In this document: in pieces, positions 43,126-53,931 of the stretch
Numbering within the stretch: the first letter of the stretch is position 1
How the letters are laid out: every line of letters starts with the position of its first letter
From: Symsagittifera roscoffensis
Taxonomy: Eukaryota > Xenacoelomorpha > Acoela > Convolutidae
DNA: 64,000 bases
NCBI RefSeq assembly: GCF_963678635.1
Contig: NC_087063.1
Location: forward strand, 12,500,368 to 12,564,367
Direction: 5' to 3'
Program-made: the position numbers and the translations under genes
Notes under the pieces: generated by a model
Seen by the model: only the letters and a program-made list of their open reading frames with translations
The model's database searches: none
What the model was told of the DNA's origin: nothing

Positions 43126-44289
43126 GCTTAAAGGCCACTACCAAAATACCCCCCCACTCTAGAAATAAAAACGTCCCCATACTTAGGTCTCGAAATACCC
43201 AAATACATGAACGCCGTTAAAAAACGGGTCGGAACAATCCGCTTAGTTACTTTTTATTGGACAGTGGAACTTTGATCCATTTCAGATGGATCAACCTAAA
43301 ACTCGCCTTATCTCAACATAACTATCATAAAATACACTCGAGAAATTTAAATTGAGAACTCACATGTCGATGCACTTGAGTATGAGGAGTAATTAAAAGA
43401 TAAGCAGCTCGAGAATCAAATAATATAACTAAATAAGTTTGATGCTAATTAGTTTTAACCACAGAAGTAAGTTCTGTCTCAAGAATCAAAGTTTCTGAAT
43501 GAACGATTGGGACACTCGAGTTGTCCACTCTTCCATTGAATGTTCACTCCTTTCCGTTCGAATAGTCGTCCTTTCTCAAGTCTGTATTCTATTCTCCTGT
43601 TTTCAGGATAAGACAGCTCTACTCTCTGATTATTTCGTATCGAGAAATTGCGAATAGCAATTTCCTGCCTTTTTCTTGAGTAGTTTCCCGCAATTGTTAA
43701 TTCGGTCGTTCTGATTTTGATTTTGCGTTTTCAGTTGGTTCGAGAAAACTGAGTATGACAGGCTCCATTCGAAAGTTTTAAAATTAAAACTTCACTCCAA
43801 AATTACGTGTTTCTCAAGGTCAAACCTCCAGACATGACCGACTGGCACATACTCCCCGGACTCGAGATCGATGTCCCCATCGTGTGTTGTCATCTGCCAG
43901 TGAGTTTCCCAGAGAACCGAGTGTTGCTCAAGATACAGTGCCAGTGGTCATTTACAGAAGTTTGCATCGGACTTAAGTTTATCTGCCTTCCAAAATTCAC
44001 AACCATATAAAATTTTCACGCTATCGCTAAACAGCAATCAAAATCTGCACACACCTGCACCTATGAATCCCCGCTTTTAAGCTGGTAATTTTAAAATTTC
44101 TTTTGTCCTATTCAGTCAGAAAATTGTCATGCATCATTTTGACTTATATAATAGATCTATCATATTAATAACAATATCCTATTCGTCTAAAATTTCTTTT
44201 TAGTGAACCCAGATTTCATCCAAGTTCACTCTCAAGCCCCCTCCCTCTCAAGACTCAAGGCTCTAGAATTTTCCTTTCGAGCCGCCGGC
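43126..44289 (-). other. Family-1 3'UTR (duplication copy 1)
   Basis: Same signals as in element A on the minus strand: 61-nt hairpin at 43841-43901, GATCCAT/ATGGATC hairpin at 43274-43292, AATAAA (TTTATT on plus, 43253-43258) and a G-rich tract at about 43149. No ORF of substance. Confidence 0.6.
43841..43901 (-). promoter_or_regulatory. Conserved 61-nt 3'UTR hairpin (copy 1)
   Basis: ACTGGCA 43841-43847 pairs with TGCCAGT 43895-43901; contains ACTCCCCGGA (43851-43860). The internal GATG-CATC stem is kept with a changed loop relative to element A. Confidence 0.5.
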
Positions 44290-45438
44290 TCACCTCGTGT
44301 TTTTCGCCTTCGAGGTACCCGACACCGGTGTTCTTGGCCCTGTAATTTGTTCCAACAGTGCTTCTTCGTCATCGGAGCTGATCACAATTTCCTCCCAGGC
44401 CTTCAGCTGTTCATAGGATCGCATCCACTCCCTCTGCTCTTGCAACCTCTTCGATTGATTTGGTAAGCTCTTTACCTTCGACTCCCGGTTCAAACAGAAG
44501 GAATTGTGAAGACTCATGCTTATATTCTTCGCCAGGTCCTCCTCTAGTATTGATTCCCTCGCTCTAGAATTGTCTCTGGATACTCTGCCCACTCTTTTCC
44601 ACCCGTCGTGATCGCATTTCGATGGGTTAGCAGGGGTCTCTTGAAGGCATCTGGTCCTATCTCGGCTTGGAATTGTCGATATTCCTTTTGATGTTTCCTC
44701 ATGTGGTCCTTTGTTACCACATATAACCAGGATGTTAATGTCGCACGAAACCAAGGAAAGAATCTCAGGCGGCTCCATATATGTCTGATCTCTCCGCGCT
44801 TGATCCCTCTCAAGCACCGCTTTATCCCGGTCGAGGTTCGCCTTGTTTCTTTCCCGCTGGGTTCTCTCGAGTTCTCTCTTCATGGCACTGACGTCCGGAT
44901 AAGCTTCCCCCGTCTGCTGTGCCCGTGTCATCGATAGTACTTTACTCGTACTCTGGCTCGTGGACCTGACTGATGGTCTGACCGGCAGTGGGAATTCCCC
45001 TGCGCCATACTCCGTATTGTTGTTCAGGCCAGGGTTCCTCGCCAAATCGAACCCCCTTATCGCCCCATCCACGTTCCAGGACAGCCATCTGGTTTGTTCT
45101 TGATTGGACACTCCATCATTGGTGTAGCCTACCATCAAAACCGCTTCTGTCGCAGACTCCCGACACTCTCCCTGTTCCTCCAATTGGAGGATGGCATTCA
45201 GCATCACTGCCATTCTCTCGTCCACTTGAGTATAATCCAGGTCCCTCAGCCGCCTGTACAATTCGTCGAGTGTGGGCTTTTTCAGAGCCGATGGCATGGA
45301 CTTCCAGAATCGATCTGCCATTTCTGTGATTTCAATTGAGTCCTTGAGTATTAGCAACTTGAGTTTTACCTGAGCAACTTGAGTTTTCTTTTTAAGATAT
45401 CGTTTTCTTCCTTCAATTGAATATAGATGAGAAGTCAA
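44290..45438 (-). pseudogene. Internally deleted ORF2, family 1 (copy 1)
   Basis: Identical in layout to 51342-52490. The N-terminal helical domain and coiled coil are joined near codon 218 directly to the C-terminal end; everything between, including the SGNH domain and the Cys/His motif, is missing. After the joint the reading is out of frame for about 75 codons (the proper frame is 44544-44813 with TSWLYVVTKDHM and THRNAITT) and then returns. ATG at codon 40 (MADRFWKSM) is the likelier start. Confidence 0.7.
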
Positions 45439-45458
45439 TGTGAGTTCAACAAATCAAT

Positions 45459-45668
45459 CTGAAAATAACACCCGATTTTTAAGACCGACAGGCTGTGTCT
45501 CTAACCAGAAAACCCCATTATTTTTATGATTAAAAACCCTCTCCTTTTCGCCCTACTAAAATAGTTCAATTGAAATTTTCTAAAAACATGCAGATACATT
45601 TTATGTTTTAGCACCATCAATCATTTAAAATAATAATTGTCATGCCAATCACCCCTAAGATCCCTTAC
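45459..45668 (-). other. Intron-like spacer between macro tail and ORF2 (copy 1)
   Basis: Minus strand ACAG/GTAAGGG at 45672-45662 and TTATTTTCAG/ATTG ending at 45459; 210 bp. Same as 52511-52720. Confidence 0.45.
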
Positions 45669-45739
45669 CTGTTTTGTACCCCAGTACCTAGCTCAAGACT
45701 CCTCCCTCACACCCGGCTCGATACCCCCGTGTACCCGAC

Positions 45740-46283
45740 TCAGGCGATGCTCAAGTAGTACTTCTTATGAAGATACACCATTATCTCAGTTTCTGCAAAG
45801 ACCACATGTAGGATAGCGTACAATTCCCTTGGGCTCAGTTTGCCCCTGTTTGGGTCATACACCGGCATTGAGACCTCTGTTATCCCTCTTTCAATCATGA
45901 AATCTCGTAGTCTTGTTAGCGCCAACATCACGTGTTCGGGATCAATTGTGTTCCTGTCATTGACCCTCGTCACTAGGAAGCACAGGTATTTCCCCGGGAC
46001 TTGTGCTACTGATGGTGGGAGCGCTGCCATCCCTCCCAGTCCTGGTCTCTGTCTGAACAGAAACTCTACGTTCTGGTATTCTCTCTTGAAGTCAGCTTTC
46101 AGTCTTGATTTGAAACTCATGTCTGCCGTGATGCAGATCGCGCTCGGTCTGTTTGACAGGATGAAGTCACTATCTGTTATCATGATGTTTTCCGAGTACT
46201 GATTGGGTATTTCAAATTTCGTTTTGAAATTCCGGCCTATGTTAGGCTCTGGCTCTTCTTCTTCCAGTTCCAATTCGCTTGTT
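45740..46283 (-). pseudogene. Macro-like tail, truncated at the duplication joint
   Basis: 177 codons identical to the C-terminal part of 52792-53658, from GRNFKTKFEIPNQYS to HKKYYLSIA. Upstream of 46283 the sequence is gag because of the tandem duplication, so this copy lacks its N-terminal part and cannot be made as part of a polyprotein. Confidence 0.7.
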
Positions 46284-47234
46284 TCCTAAACTGTCCGTTA
46301 TGTTGTTTAAGGCTTCTTCTAGTGCTGCCCCGTTATCCACGAGTGGCGTCACTAATGGCGGTGTAACCCTGTCGTTCCCAGGTAGCTTCGTGCTGGTCGA
46401 GATCCGGGCCTTGACTCTCTGCCTCGACGTCTTTTCATTATCCACCTCAGGATCCGCCAATGCGTTGCCTAGCCCTCTGTTTCTACTCTCCCCAGTTTGC
46501 AGCTCTGAATTTGTCATAATCGCGAAGTCTCTTGACTGGCCCGGTGTGTTTACCTCTTTACTTATCGTTCTCACTACACCAAATTTGTCCATGGTTCCAG
46601 TCTCTCTTCCGACGTATGCCTCATTCTCCTGGGTCGAACTATTGAGGCTGACTTGAGATCCACAGTCCACTTGCTCTTCTTCGTCCTCCTCCTCCTGGGA
46701 TTCACCTTCATTTCCTGTGCCCCCTCCCATAGTGAATGGAAAGATGTTTCCTAAGGTGTTCCTCTTTCTTTCTGAGAACGATGATGGCGTTGTTTGTTTC
46801 TTAGTTCCGCCTGCCATCATAGTGTTGTCTGTTGGAGATCTTCTAGTTGCCGCTATTTCAGTTGAGATGTCGGACAGTTCCGACACCTCCTCTCGATCCA
46901 ATGTCCCGGTGGAAGTGGCAAAATCATGGCCTTGTTCTACCGGAGTAGATTCACTCGCCAGCCTTCTTCCTCTCCCATCCAGTCCATGTACTTCCTGGTT
47001 GTCATTCATGACTTGGTCTGTATTGACCTCCACTACCAACATTTCTTTTCTCTCTTCTGAGGTCTTCTGACTTCTCGTTTCAACCATTCTGCCTGAAACC
47101 GTCTCCCCTTTGTCGGTCCGGGCTCGTTTGATCCAATCCACAAAAGGATCGGTCATCGTTTTTCTTTGCTTCTCATTTATGAATTTCCTAGAGCTATTAC
47201 CTCGTTTAGGTATCCTTGACTTGTCTAGACTCAT
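46284..47234 (-). pseudogene. gag: Gag N-terminal fragment of family 2, joined to macro-tail sequence
   Basis: Identical to 39232-40182 (first 317 codons of CB Gag). At 46283 the duplication joint adds 14 unrelated residues ending RTGRRRARA-like before a stop, so the frame ends at 46242. It has its own complete upstream leader (47235-50016) and so could be transcribed, giving a coiled-coil-less Gag fragment. Confidence 0.75.
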
Positions 47235-50016
47235 TCTATATTTGTCACTTCTTAATGCCTATACACTTAATTCGATTGCTAGTGACCTTATAGGTTGACT
47301 ACTAAAAATAATGACACAACACAATAAATTTCACAAGATTCTATAAAATAGTGACCACGAATCCTTGTATGTTATCAGAGTACAGTTTGTATATAATTTA
47401 TTCACACTAACGGATTATCGGTCGTAAGATTTGGAAGCTAGCACAATATGATGTAATCAGTCAATTTAAAAGATAGTGTACTCACTACCCAATCAAGCAC
47501 ACAGTTTATGTTGATTTAAAATTAAAAACAAAAAAATATATATATAATGACAGAATATGAATGCCTCTATCAAAAAACGTATGTATATTGTACTTTTAGT
47601 CGTTCGCAGGACAATAGTCGAACTCGTCTTTTAAAGAAAAAAGCTTTCCCTGCTCGGTGCTGCACCAAACAGACAAAACTTTGAAGGCAGTAATTTTCTC
47701 AAGTGGGCGTCTATTGCACCCACCGAGTACTGTGTTACCTATCTGCCTTCAGACTGCCCGAGCTAGACCTACTAAAATCCTCAGGGCAGTCACTTTTCAC
47801 AAAAACGTATTATGTTACAATCCACACCAATGAATCACGCTCTTTTTAGTTTAGACTTAGTGTCGCGAATATCCGAGTTCGGACCTGTTTTGCTTTGGTC
47901 TGGTTCTTATTGAAAGGCAAGTTACCAGTGCAGTCACTGATTCCTAGCATGTCTGCTAATAACCTAATACCTCTCACTTTGGTCTTTCTTCCGTCTACCT
48001 AAGTCCTATAATAAAATAATACCCCTCCGGATCGGCACAAATAGGACCCTTCCGGAATAACAAAATCTAGACCCCTCCGGATTTGGACCCCTCTCAGTTA
48101 GCTGTTATAAGACCCCTCCGGATTCGGACCCCTCCTAATTTGAAAAAAAAATTTTGACCCCTCCGGATTGGGAGCCCTCCGGTTTTGTAAAAGTAGCTTT
48201 TCGGAGATCTCCTTCTTTCAACCTATACCCCTCCGGATGCGTTCTCCGATGCAATTTTGCTTTTAAGATTAACTAGGAAGGGTATGTAATGCTTTCCTAG
48301 ACCCTTCCGGATTGAAGTTAAGCCTCTTATTTGACAATTCACGCTAACGGTGAAGGGTCTTTTCGCTCGCCTAACTTTGGCTCGATCAAGGTTTTGCTGT
48401 GCCTTTAGCCTTCCCTTTTCGTCTAGAACAGCCTAAACTTACTTTATTCAACCGCTATTACCTTTTGGTAGGGGTATAAAGGCTTTTCTAAAAAAAAATT
48501 ATAAAACGTGAAGGGTCTACCTTCCTAAATTGGTGAATTTGCTAAAAAGAATCTCAAAAAATTTTCACGCTTACTTTTCCGAAAAACTTTTGTCCCTTTC
48601 AGTAAGCTCAGCTAATTTCTGATCTATTGGTACCAAGATCAACTGGATATGCCCAGTAGTTCCAAAGTTATTAACCAAAACGTCTTTTTTCTAAAGTCAA
48701 GAAATTTCTCTCTCATAGGTTCCGCCTAACTTTTTCCGCAAATCTGGTCCTTTCGACCTAAAATTTATTGATCCGAGCTCAAAAGGCCTATACTTTTCTA
48801 GTTCAATGCAAAAGACCCGATCTAAAACGCTTTAGTTGAAAAAATTTGCGAAAAACTATGCTACCTGTACCCCTCCGGATTGATGAATCCACCAAATCAA
48901 ACACGTTAAGTTCGATTTCTCTGCAACCCGGAAGGCTTTCGGGTAGCGGGTTTTAAAACTTGTAGATTCACCAGTGGACGTTGTCCGAACAACTATTTTT
49001 ACTGTTCTAACTCAAAAATTTCAAAAAATTTTCTGATTTTATAATGTTTCGTACTATCAAAAATCGCTAAAATTCGGTTTTCGGTACCAAAATAGTTCCA
49101 ACCACTTCTGAACTAAACTTAACTGGTTCTATCTATTATAGTAGTGCAGTTACGATGTAACACACTAACTTAGCGCTTTTTTCTGTTTCAAAAAGTATCG
49201 ATATCTCAAAAATCGCGACTTGTGGGGGGATCAAAATATCGCTATTTTGACCCTAAAAACCGGTCTGCTTTCTGTGTTTTTCACTGAAAAACGGTATAAG
49301 AGTATTAATATAGGCTATATAAGTAATAATATTAGTAATACTATATCCCTCCGGGTTTGTTTAATATCCGAATTAAGGTGCTTAACTCGGATAATCGCAG
49401 TTCGGTGAAGGGTCACTACAGTGCAGCACTGTCGAGCCCCCCACAGATTACTATCTTACTTTTTGTACCAAAAGGGATACAAAACTTGTTAACGATACCC
49501 AACAGTCGATTGTTGTTGTCGTTGAGCCCCTTCTTGTTGCTCCTTGTACTGCTTGCCGGATCAGTCTTCTCCCAAGACCCCTCCGGATTGAGCGCAAATC
49601 AGCTGAACCTTCCGGATTGAGCGCAATTTATCATTAACATGCTTAAATGCTCAAATAACCCTACAGTACAAGCCTCATAAACGGACTACAAAATTGATCG
49701 TAACGATCCTGACTGATATAAATGCCTGTATCAACAATATATCGATCAACAACAAACGGGAGGGTCGGATCACATCTTGTCTGGGGGGATGGTTTCTACT
49801 GATTTTTTTAAACTTTTTTTACTGTTTTTGGTTTTTTGGTTGTTTTTTTTATGTTTTTTGTTTTTCTTGGGTACTATACTACTTTTTGTTTGGTTTTATA
49901 AATATCTTTAAGTGTTTTTGGTCACAAACCCCTCAGGGAACGACGGGACCGCGAATCCCCCCACCCTTCCTGGTTCATAAATTTTCGGTCTTAACTGAGT
50001 TAAAAAGCTATTCACG
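47235..50016 (-). other. Leader with ACCCCTCCGGAT array (copy 2)
   Basis: Duplicate of 40183-42965. No gene. The 12-mer copies lie at the same relative places (first at 48021, last near 49607). Confidence 0.6.
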
Positions 50017-50176
50017 TGTAACATTCGTCTACTGTAGTCACACATGAGGCTTAAGAAAAATAGGCCCTATAACCATTGGCTCAAGAGTCAGGGACACTAT
50101 CTCTTGTGTTTTTCTACCTCAAGAACGGTCGGAGCCAATTCGGTTCGCTTGCGACATGAGACTGGAACCCGTTACA
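50017..50176 (-). repeat. Terminal LTR segment of element F (copy 2)
   Basis: Minus strand TGTAAC...GTTACA, 160 bp, duplicate of 42966-43125. Confidence 0.45.
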
Positions 50177-51341
50177 GCTTAAAGGCCACTACCAAAATAC
50201 CCCCCCCACTCTAGAAATAAAAACGTCCCCATACTTAGGTCTCGAAATACCCAAATACATGAACGCCGTTAAAAACCGGGTCGGAACAATCCGCTTAGTT
50301 ACTTTTTATTGGACAGTGGAACTTTGATCCATTTCAGATGGATCAACCTAAAACTCGCCTTATCTCAACATAACTATCATAAAATACACTCGAGAAATTT
50401 AAATTGAGAACTCACATGTCGATGCACTTGAGTATGAGGAGTAATTAAAAGATAAGCAGCTCGAGAATCAAATAATATAACTAAATAAGTTTGATGCTAA
50501 TTAGTTTTAACCACAGAAGTAAGTTCTGTCTCAAGAATCAAAGTTTCTGAATGAACGATTGGGACACTCGAGTTGTCCACTCTTCCATTGAATGTTCACT
50601 CCTTTCCGTTCGAATAGTCGTCCTTTCTCAAGTCTGTATTCTATTCTCCTGTTTTCAGGATAAGACAGCTCTACTCTCTGATTATTTCGTATCGAGAAAT
50701 TGCGAATAGCAATTTCCTGCCTTTTTCTTGAGTAGTTTCCCGCAATTGTTAATTCGGTCGTTCTGATTTTGATTTTGCGTTTTCAGTTGGTTCGAGAAAA
50801 CTGAGTATGACAGGCTCCATTCGAAAGTTTTAAAATTAAAACTTCACTCCAAAATTACGTGTTTCTCAAGGTCAAACCTCCAGACATGACCGACTGGCAC
50901 ATACTCCCCGGACTCGAGATCGATGTCCCCATCGTGTGTTGTCATCTGCCAGTGAGTTTCCCAGAGAACCGAGTGTTGCTCAAGATACAGTGCCAGTGGT
51001 CATTTACAGAAGTTTGCATCGGACTTAAGTTTATCTGCCTTCCAAAATTCACAACCATATAAAATTTTCACGCTATCGCTAAACAGCAATCAAAATCTGC
51101 ACACACCTGCACCTATGAATCCCCGCTTTTAAGCTGGTAATTTTAAAATTTCTTTTGTCCTATTCAGTCAGAAAATTGTCATGCATCATTTTGACTTATA
51201 TAATAGATCTATCATATTAATAACAATATCCTATTCGTCTAAAATTTCTTTTTAGTGAACCCAGATTTCATCCAAGTTCACTCTCAAGCCCCCTCCCTCT
51301 CAAGACTCAAGGCTCTAGAATTTTCCTTTCGAGCCGCCGGC
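50177..51341 (-). other. 3'UTR of element F
   Basis: Duplicate of 43126-44289. Hairpin 50893-50953, poly(A) signal TTTATT on plus at 50305-50310. The longest frame (50859-51062) covers the hairpin and has no homologue, so it is not called. Confidence 0.6.
50893..50953 (-). promoter_or_regulatory. Conserved 61-nt 3'UTR hairpin (copy 2)
   Basis: Duplicate of 43841-43901, with ACTCCCCGGA at 50903-50912. Confidence 0.5.
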
Positions 51342-52490
51342 TCACCTCGTGTTTTTCGCCTTCGAGGTACCCGACACCGGTGTTCTTGGCCCTGTAATTT
51401 GTTCCAACAGTGCTTCTTCGTCATCGGAGCTGATCACAATTTCCTCCCAGGCCTTCAGCTGTTCATAGGATCGCATCCACTCCCTCTGCTCTTGCAACCT
51501 CTTCGATTGATTTGGTAAGCTCTTTACCTTCGACTCCCGGTTCAAACAGAAGGAATTGTGAAGACTCATGCTTATATTCTTCGCCAGGTCCTCCTCTAGT
51601 ATTGATTCCCTCGCTCTAGAATTGTCTCTGGATACTCTGCCCACTCTTTTCCACCCGTCGTGATCGCATTTCGATGGGTTAGCAGGGGTCTCTTGAAGGC
51701 ATCTGGTCCTATCTCGGCTTGGAATTGTCGATATTCCTTTTGATGTTTCCTCATGTGGTCCTTTGTTACCACATATAACCAGGATGTTAATGTCGCACGA
51801 AACCAAGGAAAGAATCTCAGGCGGCTCCATATATGTCTGATCTCTCCGCGCTTGATCCCTCTCAAGCACCGCTTTATCCCGGTCGAGGTTCGCCTTGTTT
51901 CTTTCCCGCTGGGTTCTCTCGAGTTCTCTCTTCATGGCACTGACGTCCGGATAAGCTTCCCCCGTCTGCTGTGCCCGTGTCATCGATAGTACTTTACTCG
52001 TACTCTGGCTCGTGGACCTGACTGATGGTCTGACCGGCAGTGGGAATTCCCCTGCGCCATACTCCGTATTGTTGTTCAGGCCAGGGTTCCTCGCCAAATC
52101 GAACCCCCTTATCGCCCCATCCACGTTCCAGGACAGCCATCTGGTTTGTTCTTGATTGGACACTCCATCATTGGTGTAGCCTACCATCAAAACCGCTTCT
52201 GTCGCAGACTCCCGACACTCTCCCTGTTCCTCCAATTGGAGGATGGCATTCAGCATCACTGCCATTCTCTCGTCCACTTGAGTATAATCCAGGTCCCTCA
52301 GCCGCCTGTACAATTCGTCGAGTGTGGGCTTTTTCAGAGCCGATGGCATGGACTTCCAGAATCGATCTGCCATTTCTGTGATTTCAATTGAGTCCTTGAG
52401 TATTAGCAACTTGAGTTTTACCTGAGCAACTTGAGTTTTCTTTTTAAGATATCGTTTTCTTCCTTCAATTGAATATAGATGAGAAGTCAA
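51342..52490 (-). pseudogene. Internally deleted ORF2 of element F
   Basis: 382 open codons. Residues 40-160 match the N-terminal domain of CB ORF2 (DELYRRLRDLDY, TEAVLMVGYTNDGV, GAIRGFDLARNPGL), residues 185-218 are a charged coiled coil, and then the deletion joint leads to the C-terminal end. The last 90 residues (SMSLHNSFCLNRESKVKSL to the Ser/Asp tail) are in the native frame. It could still yield a small protein of N- and C-terminal parts, perhaps with dominant or non-autonomous behaviour. The deletion of some 8 kb relative to CB is shared only with its own duplicate. Confidence 0.7.
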
Positions 52491-52510
52491 TGTGAGTTCA
52501 ACAAATCAAT

Positions 52511-52720
52511 CTGAAAATAACACCCGATTTTTAAGACCGACAGGCTGTGTCTCTAACCAGAAAACCCCATTATTTTTATGATTAAAAACCCTCTCCTTTT
52601 CGCCCTACTAAAATAGTTCAATTGAAATTTTCTAAAAACATGCAGATACATTTTATGTTTTAGCACCATCAATCATTTAAAATAATAATTGTCATGCCAA
52701 TCACCCCTAAGATCCCTTAC
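52511..52720 (-). other. Intron-like spacer between macro tail and ORF2 of F
   Basis: Donor ACAG/GTAAGGG at 52724-52714, acceptor TTATTTTCAG at 52520-52511, 210 bp, within the 301-bp gap between the polyprotein stop and the ORF2 frame. The donor position is shared with A (13099) and CB (31537). It suggests that ORF2 is expressed from spliced RNA, possibly using a more distant donor in the leader. Confidence 0.45.
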
Positions 52721-52791
52721 CTGTTTTGTACCCCAGTACCTAGCTCAAGACTCCTCCCTCACACCCGGCTCGATACCCCCGTGTACCCGAC

Positions 52792-53658
52792 TCAGGCGAT
52801 GCTCAAGTAGTACTTCTTATGAAGATACACCATTATCTCAGTTTCTGCAAAGACCACATGTAGGATAGCGTACAATTCCCTTGGGCTCAGTTTGCCCCTG
52901 TTTGGGTCATACACCGGCATTGAGACCTCTGTTATCCCTCTTTCAATCATGAAATCTCGTAGTCTTGTTAGCGCCAACATCACGTGTTCGGGATCAATTG
53001 TGTTCCTGTCATTGACCCTCGTCACTAGGAAGCACAGGTATTTCCCCGGGACTTGTGCTACTGATGGTGGGAGCGCTGCCATCCCTCCCAGTCCTGGTCT
53101 CTGTCTGAACAGAAACTCTACGTTCTGGTATTCTCTCTTGAAGTCAGCTTTCAGTCTTGATTTGAAACTCATGTCTGCCGTGATGCAGATCGCGCTCGGT
53201 CTGTTTGACAGGATGAAGTCACTATCTGTTATCATGATGTTTTCCGAGTACTGATTGGGTATTTCAAATTTCGTTTTGAAATTCCGGCCTATGTTAGGCT
53301 CTGGCTCTTCTTCTTCCAGTTCCAATTCGCTTGTTTCTCTCACTTCCTTGAGCTTCTTTATCATCAAATTTTTGGTGTGGGTAAGTCCTACCCCCACTCC
53401 CCGGACAAAAATATTTATCGACGTCCCCGTCGATGTTGTCGGGTCTGAATTGTCCGGTGGAATGTCCAGCGGCCTGTCTGTCGCCGTCCAGCCGAAGAGA
53501 GGGTCTTCTGACTTCTTGTGTTTTTCCGCTGACACGTCGACTTGCTGGATACTCTGTCCTCCATGGCCTTCGTCTTTGACGTCGCGTATCCACTCTAGTA
53601 TCCTCAAGTTCGTGTTCTCCCTCCTCTCCATCTCGCTCTGTTCGAGGTCCGTCTCCAT
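52792..53658 (-). CDS. Macro-domain-like C-terminal domain of the F polyprotein
   Basis: 288 open codons in the pol frame, separated from it by TAA 53673-53671 where A has a tyrosine codon; ATG 53658 is in mid-domain context. Residues 1-80 are charged; 81-100 INIFVRGVGVGLTHTKNL; 125-285 follow the TARG1/OARD1-type macro order: strand AICITAD (146-152), LKADFKREYQNVEFL (159-173), QRPGLGG (176-182), strand KYLCFLVTR (196-204), helix (212-230), strand ITEVSMPVY (232-240), helix with VVFAETEI (258-265), strand MVYLHKKYY. Residues expected at the ADP-ribose loops are replaced and the TARG1 catalytic Lys and Asp align with Arg 204 and Gly 245. A non-catalytic or altered ligand role is likely. Confidence 0.6.
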   Translation of the reverse strand: METDLEQSEMERRENTNLRILEWIRDVKDEGHGGQSIQQVDVSAEKHKKSEDPLFGWTATDRPLDIPPDNSDPTTSTGTSINIFVRGVGVGLTHTKNLMIKKLKEVRETSELELEEEEPEPNIGRNFKTKFEIPNQYSENIMITDSDFILSNRPSAICITADMSFKSRLKADFKREYQNVEFLFRQRPGLGGMAALPPSVAQVPGKYLCFLVTRVNDRNTIDPEHVMLALTRLRDFMIERGITEVSMPVYDPNRGKLSPRELYAILHVVFAETEIMVYLHKKYYLSIA

Positions 53659-53670
53659 TTCTGGTGTCGA

Positions 53671-53931
53671 TTAATCTTCCTGCGGATAGTGTCCTCCATC
53701 ATCAATGACCTGCCATTCCTCTTCGGCTTCCAGTTCGCCTGCACCCAGTAATTCCTCGCCCAATTTGTCTGGCTGTATCTTGTCAATCAAGAAGTCATCC
53801 CCATATCTGTTGAATCTCATACCCGTCCGTTTACGATTGCCAGTTCTGGTTCCCGGTGATATTGGTCGATCTGGCTCCATCCACTTTGGCACCTCATCTT
53901 GCTCCGGGTCGTTCCAGTCTTCTTCTGCAAA
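53671..53931 (-). pseudogene. Acidic linker of F after an in-frame TAG
   Basis: Continues the pol frame beyond TAG 53934-53932: EEDWNDPEQDEVPKWMEPDR, RKRTGMRFNRYGDDFLIDKI, EEEWQVIDDGGHYPQED, then TAA. Element A has sense codons at both stops, so they are lesions and not a conserved readthrough signal. Confidence 0.7.

Larger units (their letters stand above)
39232..53335. repeat. Near-perfect 7,052-bp tandem duplication
   Basis: 39232-46283 repeats as 46284-53335. I count about seven differences (for example CTTCGG/CTTTGG at 41325, a T run of 9 versus 8 at 42791, a C run of 7 versus 8 at 43149), so about 99.9 percent identity. At the joint (46283-46286) CTTGTTTC from the macro-like region meets CCTAAACTG from gag with only about 2 bp of microhomology (TC). 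Either a very recent non-homologous duplication or an assembly duplication of two haplotypes. Confidence 0.92.
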
